A stretch of DNA of 64,000 nt. Source: Camarhynchus parvulus. Taxonomy: Eukaryota; Chordata; Aves; Passeriformes; Thraupidae. Location of the stretch: positions 3,917,321 through 3,981,320 of the forward strand of contig NC_044577.1 in the NCBI RefSeq assembly GCF_901933205.1. Direction: 5' to 3'. The stretch's first letter is position 1. Each line of letters starts with the position of its first letter. Below are positions 36,701-46,109 of the stretch, one piece after another. The position numbers and the translations under genes are program-made. The notes beneath the pieces were generated by a model that had not been told where the DNA came from, made no database searches, and worked only from the letters and a program-made list of their open reading frames with translations.

Positions 36701-39700
36701 TGAGGTGTTACTCTGTTTGGGTTGAAGCTTTCTGAAATTGTGTGGTGGCACTCTGTGTATGGGGGCTGTCTCAACTGTGATAGTCAAGGATTAGTGCTTT
36801 TCCCCCCAACACTCCTTTTATTTCTGCTGGAAGCTTGTCCTTACCCAGGGGCTGATGCTTGATAGTCTCAGTTCCCTTTTTGTTTTTCCTGAGGGACAGA
36901 CTCATGGGAAAAATGTTCTTTGCAAGTGCCTGCAAGGCCCAGCTGGGAATCAGCCTGGGACGTGGCACTCAGTGTTGTGAGCCACTCCACCTTCTTGGGA
37001 ACACAGATGGAAGCTGGAATGAAGCAGCTGAAACAGAGCATTAGGATACTTGTTCGTGAAAGTGTCTAGCCTTGAATTCAAAGGATGAAAAGTTCGAATC
37101 ATGCCTGACCTTGGCATGAGGTGCAGGGGAGGGGATCTGGCGTGAGGACTGGCAAGTCAGAAGCCAACAGGCATCTTTGCAGTGACTCCAGCAGGGCTGG
37201 GAGTGAGCTCCAAGTGGGCAGGTGTCCATTTTCAGTCAGAGTCATGTTAAAATGTGCAGTGCCTGGCCAAGTGACAGTGTTGACCCGGAGTGGCCAAAAA
37301 TTGAAATGCCTTCTGCCTTCCCAGTACATTTTTTTTCAAGACGAACCAGTCAGAAACCACCCTGAAAACCTGGTTATTGTTCTGCATTTTTCATTCCTAT
37401 TTGAATTTAAACCCAAAATGAAACCCCATCTTAATATATCAGACTACTAGATTTGGTTGGTCAGGTGGTTGTCAGATGATAAAAACTCTTTTGGATTTAT
37501 TTTCATAATTTTGTATTGCAAGCATGAACATGGCAGTGTCTCCAGCAATTAAATGTGTGTTGAAATATGGTGGAAGCCATGGGACTGCAAAGAACCTTCT
37601 GGTTTGTCAGAACACTTGCCATACTTTGTAATTTCAGCTGGTCAAACCAAACCAAGTGCATGGCTTCTGAGGCAGTTCACAATTATCAGCGACAGGACTT
37701 TGTCATTTTCTCTGGTGGGCTATTGTTTTGTTTTGGACTTCTTTTGGCTTTTTTTCTCCCCCAAGTTTGGAATGAAGATTTGCTGCTCTGTATGTGTGTG
37801 GCATTTCAGTCCTGTGCTGAATTGCAGCCCTTTCAGGTGGAATTGCTGTTTGGCAGTAAGACATACTCTAAAAATAGAAAATGTGGTTATAAGTGACAAC
37901 AATTGGCAGGGAGGACCTGTTCAGATGCAATTTTGGAACTGCTTTTAATTTTTTCCACTCAATTCCAAGTTAAACATCCATTTAAATTAATTAGAGCAAT
38001 CACAGTGTCCCTAGAATATCAGTGGAGAAACTGAAGCCATGAGTGTAATTTAAGTACTTCCTGAATTCTGAGGAGATGCTAAAAAAGGCAGCTTAAAGAA
38101 TTTTTTGCATATGATGAAAAGCAAATTCCTGACCAAACTGGCTAAGCTCAAATGTCTGAAGGCAAAGAGCTATCATGAAAGTGCTGTAAAGCTTCTGATT
38201 ATAATGGAATCAGTGTCCCAGGGTATAATGCAGCTCTACATTTAATACCTAGCTGCTGAACCCTACTCCTCAACCTACCTCCACTGGCTGGGTTCTCATC
38301 AGAGTCCTGTCAGGACAGTGGGCTTTCTTTAGATGCCAAGCGAGTCTGGAAATGGCTTTTTCAGCAGCTTCAACTGAGTACAAATGCTTGACTTCAGAAG
38401 GACAGCTAGTGCCTGGATTTTGGGGCCTAGAAATCATTCCTTATGTACACTGCCACACGTATTAATAACCTTGCAGGCTTTTATAAGCCTAATTAAAAAG
38501 CTTGTGCACACTTAAATGTGAAATCATGGCAAAGCGCTGAAGCAGCAAAGCAGGATCCTGTCCTTGGTGCTGCAAATCCATTGCTGCCTTTCTTTATTAA
38601 TGATACATACAGGACAGGTTGGATTCTGTGCCTGCTGTTGCTTGTCAGGTTGTTTTCATTACAGTATCGACTGGAGTGCCCCTCACGTTGGTTGTAGTCT
38701 GGGCACGTTACTCTGAGCAGGATTTTTCTTTCAGTGTTTTGTTGAAGGTATTGACTTTGCCAAAGGGAAGGGAGAAGTGAGTGCAGCCACTTAAGCACAC
38801 AAGTAGTGGTATCAATTCCCATCCATTAAAATATGCACATGCACACAAACACACCACTCTGCGCAGTGGTTGCAGCCACAGGGTGAGGTGAGCTTTCAAA
38901 AACAGACTCAAGAGACCCTCTCCAATATGGAGATTCTGTTCCCAGGGTCTGGCTAGGAGCATCCTTCAGCCTGTGCCAAGTCCTGCTGAGGATGGTGGGG
39001 TTGTTGTGAGTGTTGAAATGACATTTTTCACAGGCATTTGTGTATTTCCAGGCTATTTCTTTCAATTCCTTAGAATTAACTTTATTTTCTAAGGGAGTAT
39101 ATTTCTCTGGGTTTGGGTATTCTGTATTTTTTTTTCCTAACAACATAGTTCTGTTAGTCTTTTGGACTTTCTCAAAGTTTTTCTAGTTATTGGGTTTTGG
39201 GGTGTTTTTTCCTTTTCCAGCCCAGGCAATCAATTCCCAAATATGAACAGGAGGGTTATTGAGCAGTTCATGTGGAGCCAGAAAAGATTTCAGCCATCTC
39301 CAAGGTGCAGCAATCATTTTGCTAAAGGTTTGGATTGCAGTTTTGATCCAAAACCGGGATATATGTGTGTGGATGGTTCCAGCACAGCCAGATGAAACTT
39401 GGAGATGAATCTTTGCAAATGTTCAGTGATCAGTTCCATTTGAAAGTACACAAAATGGGTGTTAGTATAGATGTGTGTTACCTTTGTTTTCTCTTCCAAA
39501 CCAGCCCCCATGTCTCCCATCTGTTCCTGTTTGATGGTGAGCTCTTCCAGAGGTGTTTTCCATGTTATGTCCCTTCAGCCCCACCCTGAAATACACTGTA
39601 CAACACAGAGTTACTTGCAGACAGACAATCTCATCTGAACTGTGGCATTGGCCCAGTGGATTCTGTTCATGTACTGCAGAGGCCTTTGCCCTGCTCTCTG

Positions 39701-39729
39701 CTTTGAGTTGTGCAGTCATCCTTTTGTGA

Positions 39730-39788
39730 ATCCTTAATGTCCTTAATCGGACATTATTAATAACCGGACATAATCCTTAATAGGACAT
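39730..39788. repeat. Cluster of TCCTTAAT and GGACAT repeats with a hairpin
   Basis: TCCTTAAT-like and GGACAT words recur several times in 60 bases. TAATGTCC (39735-39742) and GGACATTA (39749-39756) form a perfect 8-base stem with a 6-base loop. Origin unknown. Confidence 0.7.
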
Positions 39789-39793
39789 GAAAC

Positions 39794-39811
39794 AACACAA
39801 CACACACACAC
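39794..39811. repeat. (CA)n microsatellite
   Basis: Imperfect then pure CA run next to the GGACAT repeat cluster. Confidence 0.85.
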
Positions 39812-40302
39812 CACTGCTCTCAAGGTGAAAAAAGGGACGTTTGTTTTCTGACTCCAACATTTACAGATTTCCAAAGTGACAGTGGATTGGAGAGTGAAAG
39901 TGCCACCTCTCCAATGACACTGGACAAACCAACAGTCCATCAAATTTCTCCTCCTCCATAAAAGAATGAAAAACAATAAGTTATTTACAGAAAGTGTGTG
40001 AGAAAGTTTGTTACAAGAGTGTAAACATCAGAAGGCTTAGAAAATCTTAAAAAATCAGGGCAATGCCTCAATACCTTACAGTGAATTTCTCTTCATTCCA
40101 ATAAACTGATAAAAATGGCTACCTTTTTACTTTCTGCCTTTTAAACAACTGCTTCCAGTAAACTCACCAAAATTAAAACAGGAATGTGCTTGAAATCATT
40201 AAGTTGAAACAGAATTTGTTTTCCAGATGGTTTGGTTTCTTTTGTCTTGTCCTAAAGCATCCACTGTGTGGGAAATTGAAGACAATCAAAGATGGGCCGT
40301 GT

Positions 40303-40333
40303 CTGATGTGTTTGTTTCATTTGTGCCTTTCAG
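40303..40333 (+). promoter_or_regulatory. 3' splice site and branch point of ERBB4 intron 2
   Basis: The exon is preceded by a pyrimidine-rich stretch (TTTGTTTCATTTGTGCCTTT) and CAG ending at 40333. A CTGAT sequence at 40303-40307 fits the branch-point pattern, with its A at 40306, 27 bases before the AG. No other AG lies between 40307 and the acceptor. The branch assignment is inference; the acceptor follows from the protein match. Confidence 0.85.
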
Positions 40334-40520
40334 TCTATCCGAGAAGTCACGGGCTATGTGTTGGTGGCTCTGAACCAGTTTGAGTACCTGCCCCTGGAGA
40401 ACCTGCGCATTGTTCGTGGGACCAAGCTCTACGAGGAGAGATACGCTCTGGCCATATTCCTTAACTACAGGAAGGATGGCAACTTTGGACTCAGGGAACT
40501 TGGCTTGAGGAACCTGACAG
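40334..40520 (+). CDS. ERBB4: ERBB4 exon 3 (receptor tyrosine kinase ectodomain, partial)
   Basis: Internal coding exon of the neuregulin receptor ERBB4, a single-pass plasma-membrane tyrosine kinase. It starts in phase 0 with TCT and encodes 62 complete codons plus one base (G), so it is 187 bases long and ends in phase 1; I recall the human exon 3 as the same length and phase. Recognisable segments are [14 protein letters not shown] (codons 3-16), YLPLENLRI (18-26), RGTKLYE (28-34) and [16 protein letters not shown] (37-52). These belong to receptor L domain I, part of the ligand-binding ectodomain. Codons 60-62 form an N-glycosylation sequon (NLT) right at the 3' edge. From memory, human ERBB4 differs at about six sites: I2 (Val), E17 (Arg), V27 (Ile), E35 (Asp), R54 (Gln) and R59 (Lys). 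No stop or frameshift is present. EGFR, ERBB2 and ERBB3 are much less similar here. No exon 2 or exon 4 is visible in the window. Confidence 0.96.
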
Positions 40521-40526
40521 GTAAGT
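40518..40526 (+). promoter_or_regulatory. 5' splice site of ERBB4 intron 3
   Basis: The exon ends in ACAG followed by GTAAGT, a full match to the U1 consensus CAG|GTAAGT. The cut falls after the first base of a codon, giving phase 1. In ERBB4 as I recall it, the next exon completes a Glu codon here. Confidence 0.95.
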
Positions 40527-43500
40527 GAAACTTGGAAATGTGGTGGATTACTTGCAAGGAAAAAAAGGAGCTTGTTGAGTATTTCCCCGCTGCCATCAGT
40601 CACTTGTGTTCTGCAGGAGACTGAGGTACCACAGGAGCCTGGCGGTTGTGTTTCATTCTTTTTTTGGTTCACAAAAGTGCTTCTCTCCCATGAGAGTCAT
40701 GGCAAGAGCATATTTGAAACAAAAAAAGTCTTTGAAAGAGTATGTGAACTTTTTTCTGTGTGTTAATATCATGAGCATGTTGGTAATCTTTGATTATTGC
40801 ACACGAGTTCCTTCAGATGCTGGGTATTTTCTGCCAGGTTACTGGGTATTTTCTGTCAGGTTACCTTAGCTTTAGCATCCCCTGTGCCTCTGTATTTTTG
40901 GTTTATTTAATTGTATAACTCCCTTTTCTAAGCAAGAATAGTGAATTATATATAATGAGAAAAGTACTCTTTTTTTTTGACACAAAAATGTAAGCAAAGT
41001 CCACAGCTTCATGTTTACCTGTAAATTCAGGGCTGGATCATGCTGTGGGATAGGTAGATCAACCATTCTTTTCCTCCATCTGAGGATCCAGAGTCAGTGG
41101 TTTGAGAGATTAAAACTTGCTAAATATCAGTGGACTGAAACTTAATAAAGAGTAGGCAGTGACTCTTAGGAAATTCACTACAAGTATGTTATTTATACAT
41201 GGTTCCTCATCAACTGTGATAATTTCTACCCTAAACTTTGATAATTTTGATGTGGCCTTGTATCTGCTAGTGACTGAAAGCTGACTGAAAATCACTGACC
41301 TGAGCTGGCTGTGGAGACTGAACCTCAGTATGGAGAGGTGGGAGCCTTCTGAGCTATATTTAGGCACCCTTCTCTCTCTGCTTCTTTTCTCTGTCAGTAT
41401 TCAGAGTAGCACGAGTGCTTACAGCTCCCTGTTCAGCCTCACCAGGCTGTACAGCAAGGCTTTTAAAAACAGGAGAGAAAAGAAGGCCTGAAATATTTTA
41501 TAAAATAAACCAATTTTGGATGACTCTGATTAGGCTCTTTCCTCTGGTCATATTTTTGACAATTTTCTTTACTGAGACCATCATGCCAATATCAGAGTGC
41601 TTCTGAAATGTCTCTAAATCCCTGCCATCTACTACTCTTCACTCTGTAACTGTCATAATCCAATTTCTTTCTCCTCTGTTCCCATATTTCTTCCCACCTT
41701 TCTGATATAGGGAGTTCATTGTGACTGTCTATGCCTTCACATCATACAGCATATGCCACAGCACTGGGTGGTAACAGCATTATCTCTCTTTGTATATGTT
41801 TTCTGGTTTTTGAGTGTCAAAATGCCTTGTAAAGATACTAGGCTGGGTGAAACTGAGAGAGGTGAGGTGAGGTCAAGGCCAGACAATTATGGAAGTCTCT
41901 CTTCTTGGGTCTGAGGTGGTTCTGCCAGGTGAGTTTTATTTCTAGGGCTCGTTTAGCCATAGCTTTACTGCTCAATAGGGTAAAAAAACTTATCTTGAAG
42001 GCTTCTGCTCCAGCTAAACCAGCTTCCCTGTGCCAACTGGCAGTTCCTCAGACTCCAGAGATGCCCTCTGGGAGCTGCTGTGACGTGACAGACCCAGCAT
42101 CTAAACTGCCCAGCAAGTGGTTTCATTTTCTTTTGAGGTGTCTAAGAAAACTGGCCTTAGCTCAGCCTGTGAATCTCTCCCAACATGAGATGATCACAGT
42201 GACTTCTTCTGATTTAGGTGTTTACAAAGGCCTCTGATGGGATTATTTGACTCAAAATGAATTGTCTTCTGGAAGAAAAGTGCCTTAATAACACCAGCTT
42301 GTCTCCATGGAGCACTTTAAATAGCTCTGGGTGCTGAAAGTGAGCCAATGTGTGCTTGAAAATACTCTTAATGTTTTCTAGCTGCCATGGCAGGCCTCAT
42401 GAATATCTCCAGCAGCTGTTCTCTGACCAGTTTGTGCACTGGCAAAGATGCACCAGGCTATTTTAACCCACAACCCCCTTCTTGTTGCTCATGCTCTTCC
42501 CAGAGCATGCTCATCCTTCATTAATTTTCCTGACACATCCTTAGCACTAGTAGCTGCATAAATATAACTGGTGGATGTGGGAGTTGGTGGTGTTGCAAGG
42601 CAGTGATGGATCAGCAGTATCTGCAGCTATTCTTTAGTTTTACCCCAGAAACCATGGGTGAGCTGCTAAACTGAAGAGGAAGCAGCCCCCAAGGGCTCAC
42701 ATTCTTCAAGTCCACTGCAGATTTGAAGAGACTGGCTTTGAGTCGTGCATCTCTTCCACTTGAGTAAAATATTACATGGCTCTTGTCTTGCATGTGAAGC
42801 ATTGTCATTCCAGGGCTTATGCCTGGTTCACCAGAGTCTGGGAAATTCTGTTTTTATTCGTGCAGTGCTGGATGATAGGCTCCTGAAGGTATTTCTGCCT
42901 AGTGCTGTACAGTGTACAAACACAAGCCCTACTCCCTGTGTTAAATAAATGAGGAAGCTGCTCTCACCTGCAGCTTCTCCTCAGACACAGAGTTTCAGCC
43001 TCCTGTGCTGTACCACTGCAATATTTTCTATGTGTTGTTAACAGCTGTGGTTTTATTGCCAGATATGTCTATCAAGTTTTCATATTTAAATGTAACTTTA
43101 AATGCTTGAATTTCCTCCCTTGCACTAGAAAAAAAATGACAGCTGTGAAGGCAGTTAGTTTTATCTCACACAGAAAACATGATCCAATTCTCACTCATAA
43201 TGTCTGTCAAACCACAAGGGAGTTTTGTTTGTATAGCTCAGCCCAGGACTATGTCCTAAAATGCATGTGACAATTGCAAAAAACCTTAGCTATAAAAATC
43301 CTGTTCTCACTTTTTACAAAAAGTTAGTCAATGGTTCCACAAATGTGTCAAAACCAAACAGACACTGAACTAATGAAGTGGCTGCTGCCATCTCAGCTGG
43401 ACTCATCTCAGTGTGCAGGTTCAGCTGCCAAATAGCCTCACAGTGAAAAGGAGGGTTTGACATCCTGGCTGTAATCTTCAGCCTGAGAGGAGCAGAGTAG

Positions 43501-43717
43501 GTGGTGCTGAGGGAGAAGGTGTGCCAGCTTCTCCCAGCCCTTGCCCAGAGCCACTGCAGGTCACCAGGCAGTCAGCCTCGGCTTACCCAGGGAAAGGGCA
43601 CCATCGCTGCTCATGTTTGGAGCCCTCCAAACAGAGAGGGAACCTGATGGTTGCATCTCATTACTGCCTGAGAGGGGAAAGAGGGATAACTCACAAGTGC
43701 CAGAACCATTTAGGAAG
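40527..43717. other. Intronic sequence just downstream of the exon
   Basis: No gene or named repeat. Contains a 22-base tandem duplication at 40820-40863, about 300 bases from the splice donor. Confidence 0.6.
40820..40863. repeat. 22-base tandem duplication
   Basis: Two units opening CTGGGTATTTTCTG and closing CAGGTTA (40820-40841 and 40842-40863), differing at one base (CTGCCAGG versus CTGTCAGG). Confidence 0.93.
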
Positions 43718-44620
43718 TGTCTTGGTTTGAAAAGACAAGGGTCTGCTAAGGAAGGCAGGAGCCTCCCCTGAAATGGAAAATGTAAACCCCCTGCCTCCAA
43801 ATTACTATAATTTTGAAATTAAGGGGCTCTCAGGCTAAGATATGGGAGTAGGAATAACAGTTCTTTACTAGGGAAGAAAATAAAAATAAAATAAAAATGC
43901 AGTAATACAAAACAACACTGCCAGAGTCAGAACAGGAGCTGACCCCCTGTGGGTCAGGGTGGTGGCACAGTCCCATCCCATGGGGGCTCAGCCCTCCTGC
44001 AGTGCCAGCTGTGGTTCTGCTGGAGCAGGATCCTGCACAAGGGGGGAGTTTTCCTCTGAAGCTCCAGGGCTGCTGGAGATGGGCCTGGGCTCCTCTGGGA
44101 ATGCAGGGGAGAAGAAAGCTGCTCCTCTGGGAATGCAGTAGGCAAAGGCTGCTGTGCTGTTCCAAATGTCAGATTGTATCCAGGTAGGAATGCTTGGCTC
44201 CTCCCCTGGGCAGAGCATCTCCCAATGGGATGATGGAATTTTATCAGCCATGCAGGGACACTCAGTGGCCATGAACAGAAGAGATCTCCTGGAGGGAGGA
44301 TGGGTTGTGGGAGAGATAAAGAAATCTGACCAAAGAACAGAAGAGAACTGCCCCACCTCTGACAGTTGGCAAATACAATAAACAGCCCAAAACCATATCT
44401 TACAATCTAGAACAAAAGTATCCCATATTTTCCTCTGTGAAGATGAGTAAGAGAGCTCTACAGCAAGTTCTGTGTCTTTGAGCAGTGACAACCTCATCTT
44501 CCCTAGTGGCCTTGGGGACAGAAGGGTCCATGCATCCCTTGAATTCTTTGGATATATTAGAATGAGGTGGATTTAGCAGTGATAAGTGCAGTAACATAAA
44601 AAAGAAACAAACCCACAGCA
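43718..44620 (+). mobile_element. LTR of family A relative (about 900 bases), sense to ERBB4
   Basis: Starts TGTCTTGGTTTGAAAAGACA and matches the LTR at 9741 for roughly 150 bases, including AAGGAAG, TTTGAAATTA and GGAATAACAG. After that the two diverge: this copy has an A-rich tract, then a GC-rich part with an 18-base internal duplication (44089-44106 and 44121-44138). AATAAA at 44377-44382 gives the + orientation. The 3' end is set at about 44620 because AACAAACCCACAGCA there resembles the end of the 9741 LTR. No clean target duplication is seen, so that end is approximate. Open frames on both strands, including the - strand one at 43988-44497, are non-coding. No internal viral region follows. 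Confidence 0.82.
44377..44382 (+). terminator. Sense-strand polyadenylation signal AATAAA in the LTR
   Basis: AATAAA within ACAATAAACAG, in the same direction as ERBB4 and about 3.9 kb after the exon. As part of an LTR it is probably a former functional signal; use today is unknown. Confidence 0.55.
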
Positions 44621-45697
44621 AAAGATTTAGGGGTTTTCACTGTTTGTTTTTCAGGAATGCAGATAAATTAAATGATAAGTTTACTGTGGTTCACATGAGA
44701 AATATATATTGCAGGTTAAACGATTTGATCAGTGATAGCCAAATAAAGAAAATCTAATTTTATGAGCAGAAGAATCATTAAAAAAGGACCATTTTCACAG
44801 GTGTAGAAAGTAAATTTTGAAAAACTGCAAATTTCCCCTTCAACATATGTTTGTAATTGATTTTCTACCTTTTAATTTTTGATTAAATTTGATTTTTATT
44901 TTTCTGCAGAGCAAAGTTTTAATGTTTGATGGTTATAGTATTCCCCCCCCTCCCCTCCCCAGGAAACTGAAAATGCTAAATGGTACTTTGGAGTAGCATC
45001 ACTCCTTGAAAAGGTTGCTTTTCGAGCAGTTTTTTGCCTTTTTTTTCCTTTAACAAACTCATTTGGAGGGAAGGGTATGGGAGGAGTCCAGGTTTGTTCG
45101 CTGTGCCTCTTTTGGACCTAAAATTCTTTCAGAAGTCTTGCTTGGATGTGACACAGGACCTGAATGATGACACATCAGGCAGGGATGGCACATTTTTGTG
45201 GCAGGGATGAAGGCCACCCCCTTTTTCTTGCTTCGATCACAAAGCCCTTTCCTCAGAGGACATGCAGGAGGCAGTCCTGGTGTCCAGGGGTATCTGTGTG
45301 ACACCCACCGGCTGCTTGTGGCACATTCCTGCCTTCCTTAATCTGGAGGAGCTGGGAAGAAAGCAATGTGTAACTTGCCTCAGGCTGGCTGTGCAACAGG
45401 TGGGGGAGGCATCACATCTGTAACCTCGGAGAGGAGTTGCTAGGATACACGGAGGCGTGAGGAATTGGTTTAAAAATCCCTGCGGTCCCTTTGCGTGCGG
45501 GGCTGCCGCAGGAGTGCTCTGTAGGAGAAGCTGCAGCGGCTCTGTGGCTGCCCAGGCTGCTCCTCTCCTGGATCCTGGCAGCTGCCCTGCCCACTTTTGT
45601 GTCCCAGCACAGCTTTGTGGTTGGCCAGTGGGGAGGAAAAGAGGGAGGAACACCTCCTTTCCCAAGGGAAGTGTGGCTGTGGAGGATTCTCTGTGTG
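44621..45697. other. Spacer between two LTRs
   Basis: AT-rich at first, with a C-rich run at 44943-44960. It becomes GC-rich with several CpG around 45430-45560. No identified element, though the CpG-rich part could be a further diverged insertion. Confidence 0.5.
44943..44960. repeat. C-rich run
   Basis: C8-T-C4-T-C4. Low complexity; a possible sequencing or assembly trouble spot. Confidence 0.9.
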
Positions 45698-45975
45698 CTA
45701 CTCATGCCTCGGGTTTTAGCTTTTCTTTTTTTCACATTCTGTGCTGCTTTACTGTGGACTTCGGAGCTTCATATTAGGGGATGGTGAGCTCTCTTCACAG
45801 AGCAGGGAGACAAAACAATTCCTTCTTTAGCTGGGGACCAAGGACAAATGATCCAAATCTCAGGCCCAAGAGCACAAACAACATGGACTGAAGAGAGGAA
45901 AACAAGAAGGATGGGACTGCATGGGCTAAAGCTGTAACTGGACAACTAACTCCAATATGCAAATGAGCCAGAACT

Positions 45976-45983
45976 TATAAAAG
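45976..45983 (+). promoter_or_regulatory. LTR TATA box (TATAAAAG)
   Basis: TATAAAAG in the U3 part of the family B LTR, about 120 bases before AATAAA. Intact here, decayed in the 19084 copy. Could start a transcript into ERBB4 intron 3 in the sense direction. Confidence 0.6.
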
Positions 45984-46103
45984 TGAGAGACCCCGTGACT
46001 GGTCATCCATTTTGTGACCATTTTGGTTCATCTTGGGTGAACCCAGCCTGGCTGGGCTCTTGTGCTGCCCAAGGTGTGTCCATTGAGGCCATTTATTTAT
46101 TTT

Positions 46104-46109
46104 AATAAA
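46104..46109 (+). terminator. Sense-strand polyadenylation signal AATAAA in the LTR
   Basis: AATAAA in TTTAATAAATCCC, about 60 bases before the LTR 3' end and in the ERBB4 sense direction, 5.6 kb after the exon. Confidence 0.6.

Larger units (their letters stand above)
24187..40302. other. Intronic sequence upstream of the exon, no gene seen
   Basis: Sixteen kilobases with no recognisable transposon or gene. Small items are a 23-base tandem duplication (26045-26090), an ATT microsatellite (33762-33785), a TATA-like/splice-donor pair (36645-36702) and a short repeat cluster with CA repeat (39730-39811). Confidence 0.6.
1..40333 (+). other. ERBB4: ERBB4 intron 2 (3' part)
   Basis: Everything before the exon is taken as intron 2 because the exon is on the + strand and no exon 2 coding sequence is seen. 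At least 40.3 kb of intron is present and it continues beyond the left edge, in line with the very long introns of ERBB4 in other vertebrates. It holds two CR1 fragments, three solo LTRs and scattered simple repeats, listed separately. Confidence 0.88.

Noticed and set aside
36459..36790. A further solo LTR
   Set aside because: A TATA-like box is present, but I found no matching target duplication, no AATAAA in place and no second copy in the window.
43988..44497. 169-codon - strand frame
   Set aside because: Entirely inside the 43718 LTR and antisense to it; no known protein similarity.
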